Below, piece after piece: positions 61,189-64,000 of a stretch of 64,000 nucleotides of DNA (the first letter of the stretch is position 1; each line of letters opens with the position of its first letter). The position numbers and the translations under genes were made by a program. Below the pieces are notes generated by a model. The model saw nothing but the letters and a program-made list of their open reading frames with translations, was not told the DNA's origin and did not search any database. Location: positions 2,763 through 66,762 of the forward strand of contig NZ_MSLS01000021.1 of assembly GCF_001940785.1 (NCBI RefSeq). Direction: 5' to 3'. The stretch comes from Bacillus sp. MRMR6 (GTDB lineage: Bacteria; Bacillota; Bacilli; Bacillales; Cytobacillaceae).

Positions 61189-61569
61189 CTATTGTTCTTC
61201 ATTTTTCGGCAGCAGCTGCCGGATATGCTTTACCCTAGCTTCCATTGAAACATATTCACTATTTCCAACATGTAAGACTGCAGACGAAGAAAGACCTATA
61301 ATCGCAATTTCATTCACTTTAATTAACGGTTTTGTTGATCGAGATGAAAAATTGATAGTTTCAGTAATTGGCGGTAAAGGAATCGCTTCACTAAAAATCG
61401 GAAAGGAGGAAAATTCGCCTTCTTTATCAAAAAAAATCTCTGTTTCCCGTTGAACGGCTAATGCACGAGAAAAGCCATTAATGATTCGAGAGTCTCCAAG
61501 CTGTACAATGGATGAAAAGGAGACTGTCTCAATATTTATGGAATTGACAACAGAACTTCTCTGAAGCAT
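61189..61569 (-). CDS. gerPE: Spore germination protein GerPE
   Basis: A 126-residue protein with MLQRSSVVNSINIETVSFSS, VQLGDSRIINGFSRALAVQR and SSSAVLHVGNSEYVSMEARV. These are the repeated 'xxVxxVGDxxxI' elements typical of GerP proteins and the expected GerPE size. It begins two bases after the gerPD stop. No membrane segment or signal. Coat localisation is inferred from the family. Confidence is high because the complete operon order is conserved. Confidence 0.9.
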   Translation of the reverse strand: MLQRSSVVNSINIETVSFSSIVQLGDSRIINGFSRALAVQRETEIFFDKEGEFSSFPIFSEAIPLPPITETINFSSRSTKPLIKVNEIAIIGLSSSAVLHVGNSEYVSMEARVKHIRQLLPKNEEQ

Positions 61570-61571
61570 TC

Positions 61572-61754
61572 TTATCCCCTTTCTGGTAATAGCGGAACAA
61601 ATGGACCTATTATTAACGATTCAGCAGGTGTGTCAAATGTTGATGCTAATTGGATGGTTTGTGTGTCACCGATCATTACTAAAGAGGAGCTTGCAACCCC
61701 TAGGATTCTAATTGTGTCTACATGTAGTTCGCGGTTATAGACTTCAAAGTTCAT
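61572..61754 (-). CDS. gerPD: Spore germination protein GerPD
   Basis: A 60-residue protein: MNFEVYNRELHVDTIRILGV followed by SSSLVMIGDTQTIQLASTFD, with the family's IGDxxxIxLAS element. Its ATG overlaps the gerPC stop in ATGA, and gerPE starts two bases after its own stop. Position and size match GerPD. It is expected to act with the other GerP proteins in coat permeability to germinants. Confidence 0.9.
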   Translation of the reverse strand: MNFEVYNRELHVDTIRILGVASSSLVMIGDTQTIQLASTFDTPAESLIIGPFVPLLPERG

Positions 61755-62365
61755 TGCTGTTTCATTCCTTTCGCGTTTTCGGGTAAATGATTAATAAAAA
61801 CAGTGACTCCATTTTGAATCTCCTGTTTAATTAACTCAATGATGTTTGCGTCATCGCCTTCCCCACTTCCAGAGCGCCCATTAGAGGAAGCGGCTTTGAG
61901 ATGATATTCAATTCTAGAAGGGAGTTGTTTTTGGATATCTTGTTTGATAAAAGCCAGATAGGAATCATCAATCTCGACATTAAGATTCTTTTTAGTATCC
62001 TCAAACAAAGCTGGTAGGTCTGACTCTAAGTAACGGAAAATTTCATCTTCGATTTTCACCGTTCTTTGCATCTGCATTTTAGGAGAGAATGGGGTGTTTA
62101 CTGATTGATTTTGTACAGCAAAGTCTTCAATCGCGGATAGATCAGATGGGTTTAAGCCGATATTTAATGTGCCATCAAGAGTTTCAACTTTTAACTGATC
62201 AAATTTATACTCAATTTTTTCAACATTAATTGAGGGTTTACCCTTTATTTGTTTTATTTCCTCGCTCATTTTTTGTAATGTTTGCTCGAGCATTGCTATT
62301 CTATTTTCTTGGGCTTGAATCGTCATCTGTAACCATTGAAGCATTTGTGAATAATCCTGGTACAT
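61751..62365 (-). CDS. gerPC: Spore germination protein GerPC
   Basis: A 204-residue protein with an N-terminal coiled coil (IQAQENRIAMLEQTLQKMSE), then INVEKIEYKFDQLKVETLDG followed by TLNIGLNP, the conserved GerPC core. A variable C-terminal half of predicted helices follows, with a Ser/Gly-rich stretch SSNGRSGSGEGDD. It is the largest GerP component and the only one with a coiled coil. It is translationally coupled to gerPD. AGGTGATTTT precedes the ATG. Confidence 0.9.
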   Translation of the reverse strand: MYQDYSQMLQWLQMTIQAQENRIAMLEQTLQKMSEEIKQIKGKPSINVEKIEYKFDQLKVETLDGTLNIGLNPSDLSAIEDFAVQNQSVNTPFSPKMQMQRTVKIEDEIFRYLESDLPALFEDTKKNLNVEIDDSYLAFIKQDIQKQLPSRIEYHLKAASSNGRSGSGEGDDANIIELIKQEIQNGVTVFINHLPENAKGMKQQ

Positions 62366-62384
62366 AAAATCACCTCACTCACTT

Positions 62385-62612
62385 CTACTTTTGAACCCGG
62401 ACGGGTGCTTGTAAGGGCACTGCCAATGCTCCGTGACTAGTATCGCCAGTCTGGACAGCTGCAGGGGCTGGCTCAGTAAAGCCCCCTGTATTATATAAAT
62501 ATGATGCAGGTTTAATTATGCCTGAACTGCCGATTTGCAGAACAGAGGAGTTGGCAATACTGCCGATTTTTATAAAATTGATTTGTATGGACTGCTGTAT
62601 ATAAAAATTCAT
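62385..62612 (-). CDS. gerPB: Spore germination protein GerPB
   Basis: A 75-residue protein starting MNFYIQQSIQINFIKIGSIA with SSVLQIGSSGIIKPAS, the GerPB signature. GGGGGGTTAGG precedes the ATG at 62610-62612; an in-frame extension of seven codons upstream overlaps that ribosome site and is rejected. It lies 17 bases after gerPA. The C-terminus is proline/alanine-rich. It is part of the coat-located GerP set. Confidence 0.9.
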   Translation of the reverse strand: MNFYIQQSIQINFIKIGSIANSSVLQIGSSGIIKPASYLYNTGGFTEPAPAAVQTGDTSHGALAVPLQAPVRVQK

Positions 62613-62629
62613 CCTAACCCCCCGATTCC

Positions 62630-62851
62630 TCAAGCATTGAGAAGTATTCCTTGGTCCATAATATCCGAATCATATGTGTTTGTTGAGCTTAAGCTGTTAT
62701 GAACATTTAAACTTTCCCCAGTATTAAAGGAACCTGACCCGGAAAAGGTTTTTGCAGAAGAAAATGGCATGATTTTATAGACATCACCAATATGGAATAC
62801 AGAACTGTTTCCAAGTGAAATTACCTGTGCGGCTCCAACAATTGCTGGCAT
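62630..62851 (-). CDS. gerPA: Spore germination protein GerPA
   Basis: A 73-residue paralogue of GerPF: MPAIVGAAQVISLGNSSVFH, then GDVYKIMPFSSAKTFSGSGS. The ATG at 62849-62851 follows AAAAAAGGGTG; the open frame continues upstream past the sigma-K promoter, so the longer version is not credible. It is the first gene of the operon. GerPA and GerPF share the MPAIxG start, a sign of duplication within the operon. Confidence 0.92.
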   Translation of the reverse strand: MPAIVGAAQVISLGNSSVFHIGDVYKIMPFSSAKTFSGSGSFNTGESLNVHNSLSSTNTYDSDIMDQGILLNA

Positions 62852-62883
62852 GAACAACACCCTTTTTTGTGTATTATTGCTAA

Positions 62884-62910
62884 TATCGTATGTATGGGTG
62901 AATGTAATGT
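62884..62910 (-). promoter_or_regulatory. Sigma-K promoter of the gerP operon
   Basis: On the minus strand AC-N16-CATACGATA: the -10 (62884-62892) matches CATANNNTA fully and the AC (62909-62910) is correctly spaced. It lies about 33 bases before gerPA. gerP is known to be mother-cell expressed under sigma-K in relatives. Confidence 0.75.
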
Positions 62911-63078
62911 GATTCATTCGCCCAAAAAAGTGTCATGGAGGTGGTAGGGTAAGTGTGACTGACAATTTTAAGGTTTAGTTCATTATCATGATGTAAAATT
63001 TACAAATAGTCCAAAATGCCTATCAGTTTCATTGGTAAATAGTATTTTAGTAGGATTTTCGATTCGTAGAAAACAATT

Positions 63079-63084
63079 TATGAT
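63079..63084 (+). promoter_or_regulatory. Possible -10 of the riboswitch transcript
   Basis: TATGAT lies 38 bases before the riboswitch aptamer. A weak TTTTCG is about 17 bases upstream. The remaining sequence of the 62918-63121 gap shows nothing else I can name. Confidence 0.35.
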
Positions 63085-63121
63085 GGGAGTAAGAGATCAG
63101 CCAGTCCTTTTAACACTGATT

Positions 63122-63206
63122 CTCGATAAAGGCAAAACTGATGAAAATCAGTGACGCAAAGCTATAGGGGCTAAGGTGCATAGCACGATGCCAGCCAGCT
63201 ACCGAA
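63122..63206 (+). ncRNA. c-di-GMP-I (GEMM) riboswitch
   Basis: The aptamer landmarks occur in the right order: AAAGGCAAA, a P2 stem ACTGATGAAAATCAGT, GACGCAAAGCTATAGGGGC, CTAAGG, then ATGCCAGCCAGCTACCG. The GNRA-type P2 loop and its tetraloop-receptor partner are both recognisable. It senses cyclic di-GMP. A terminator-type hairpin follows at 63276-63313, before a truncated CpaF-like gene. Confidence 0.93.
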
Positions 63207-63275
63207 AGAATAGGGTGTTTTTCATAAAAGTTTCTATGGTTTCATAGTTTCCTATGAACTGTAGTGGTTCTATGT

Positions 63276-63313
63276 TCCCCCCTTTCGGTAAAGGCGGGGT
63301 TATTTTATTTAAC
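63276..63313 (+). terminator. Expression-platform terminator of the riboswitch
   Basis: CCCCCCTTT-CGGT-AAAGG-C-GGGG forms a GC-rich hairpin with one bulge, followed by TTATTTTATTT. It lies 70 bases after the aptamer and 50 before the CpaF-like ATG, the expected place for c-di-GMP-controlled termination. Confidence 0.75.
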
Positions 63314-63362
63314 CCTGGAAAACCAATTTATGGGAAAATTTGGACAAGGGGTGGGAAGCTGT

Positions 63363-63782
63363 ATGGGTATTTTGAAACAGAAACAACAGAATGTAAGTAT
63401 TGAAAGATTTCCTGTAGAACATCATTCATCCCAGGTATTTACATTAAATACGGTTTACTGGGGACAAAGAAAAAAAGCTAATAAATGTGATAATCCACTT
63501 ATGTCGCTGCTTCTCGATGGTGAAGTTACTGAAGTGATGGTGAATGCGCCAAACCAAGTATATTGTGAACGTAAAGGAAAGCTAGAACTTACAAAAATAA
63601 ACTTTCGTGACAACGACCATATTTTAAAGGTACTTCAGGCAATTGTTGCTCCTCTTGGCAGAAGAGTGGAAGAAAGTTTCCCAATTATTGATGACAGACT
63701 CCCAGATGGATCACACCTTTTTGCGCTCATTCCTCCTTTAGTTTTGGATGGACCGACCTTAACTATTAAGAAAAAAAGGTAA
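63363..63782 (+). pseudogene. Truncated CpaF/TadA-type secretion ATPase (N-terminal fragment)
   Basis: A 139-residue remnant of a Flp/Tad-pilus ATPase. The N-terminal domain is recognisable: LLLDGEVTEVMVNAPNQVYC, then RKGKLELTKINFRD, IVAPLGRRVEESFPIIDDR and LPDGSHLFALIPPLVLDGPT. The frame then ends after LTIKKKR. Walker A, Walker B and the rest of the ATPase (normally ~400+ residues) are missing. At a seven-A run (63771-63777) a one-base shift opens RFLTKTNLLRYLL, which looks like further coding sequence, but the dispersed repeat at 63829 then interrupts it. The ATG at 63363 follows GGGGTGGGAAGC. Confidence 0.8.
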
Positions 63783-63828
63783 CGGTCGATTCTTAACAAA
63801 AACAAACTTACTACGTTATTTGTTGTAT

Positions 63829-63938
63829 TTATCCCGCATTAACGAGCAGTAAGACCCCCACCTTAAGGTTATGAGTGAGAAGGAGAAATTCTAGGTGGGG
63901 GATGAAGAAAATCCCCACTGATGAAAGTTTCACTTTAT
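63829..63938 (+). repeat. Two-hairpin dispersed repeat, copy 4 (internal deletion)
   Basis: TTATCCCGCATTAACG and CCCCCACCT...AGGTGGGGG from hairpin 1 run directly into GATGAAGAAAATCCCCACTG from hairpin 2. The intervening ~60 bases seen in the copy at 8173-8330 are absent. The join is at a short TGGGG(G)AT sequence present in both modules. Confidence 0.75.
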
Positions 63939-64000
63939 CTTAGTAATTTAGGACAGGCTGTGATATGATAATTTTCGGATAATGATTCGAATTTAGGAGG
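63939..64000 (+). other. Leader of a plus-strand gene beyond the window
   Basis: TATGATAAT (63964-63972) could be a -10 region, and the window ends in AGGAGG, a consensus ribosome-binding sequence. A plus-strand gene probably begins a few bases beyond position 64000. Confidence 0.45.

Noticed and set aside
62900..62920. Second FadR-type box near gerPA
   Set aside because: TGAAT and TCATTC half-sites are present by composition, but the centre spacing is wrong and the site overlaps a sigma-K promoter of spore genes.

Overview
The window comes from a low-GC, endospore-forming Firmicute of the family Bacillaceae. Gene order follows the Bacillus subtilis yhe/yha/yhf/yhj region closely: yheE-yheD-yheC, yheA, yhaX-hemZ, yhaR-Q-P-O-N-M-L, prsA, scoC, trpP, hit, ecsABC, yhaA, hemEHY, yhfI-lplJ-lcfB, yhfN, comK, yhjD-yhjE-sip, addB-addA. 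The six-gene gerP spore-coat operon follows. Spore-coat genes, sigma-K-like promoters, ComK, ScoC and many TTG/GTG starts fit this placement. A Neobacillus-like relative is my guess, not a demonstrated identity. I found no tRNA, rRNA or CRISPR array.

Layout. 1-6.5 kb, minus strand: a cut-off PucR/CdaR-type regulator, two small genes and four tandem, partly overlapping YheC/YheD-type ATP-grasp genes behind a sigma-K-like promoter. 6.7-12.6 kb: yheA, yhaX, hemZ, then an acyl-CoA ligase and an enoyl-CoA hydratase. 13-21.7 kb: the ABC exporter YhaQP, the SbcDC-like pair YhaON, exoribonuclease YhaM, YhaL and foldase PrsA. 22-25 kb: two tiny YjcZ-type spore proteins, ScoC, TrpP with a TRAP-like leader, and Hit. 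25.1-25.6 kb: a gene-free stretch with five alternating G-rich motifs and a minus-strand terminator, a candidate non-coding RNA. 25.7-36 kb: ecsABC, an M20 amidohydrolase, a PAP2 phosphatase, hemEHY, yhfI and lplJ. 36-41.4 kb: lcfB behind a perfect FadR-type palindrome, an enoyl-CoA hydratase, azlCD and an M48 protease.

41.5-46.9 kb is the least conventional part: a GNAT-Mur-ligase fusion, a fifth YheC/YheD-type ATP-grasp, a Mur ligase without its N-terminal domain, and a convergent ATP-grasp enzyme. Together these look like an amide- or peptide-ligase pathway, possibly acting in sporulation together with the yhe array. 47-51 kb: an IDEAL-domain protein, comK, yhjD, an LCP ligase, yhjE and a type I signal peptidase.

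51-61 kb holds addB-addA. addA is split inside its conserved helicase core by a complete group II intron (55899-58421) that carries an intact reverse transcriptase/maturase/HNH protein. Removing the intron restores one reading frame of 1261 residues, so AddAB function should depend on splicing. 60.9-62.9 kb is gerPABCDEF on the minus strand behind a sigma-K promoter. The end of the window has a c-di-GMP-I riboswitch and terminator in front of a truncated CpaF/TadA-type ATPase remnant.

Two dispersed intergenic repeat families are present: a ~125-bp element with terminal inverted repeats (two copies, opposite orientation) and a two-hairpin element (four copies, two of them reduced).
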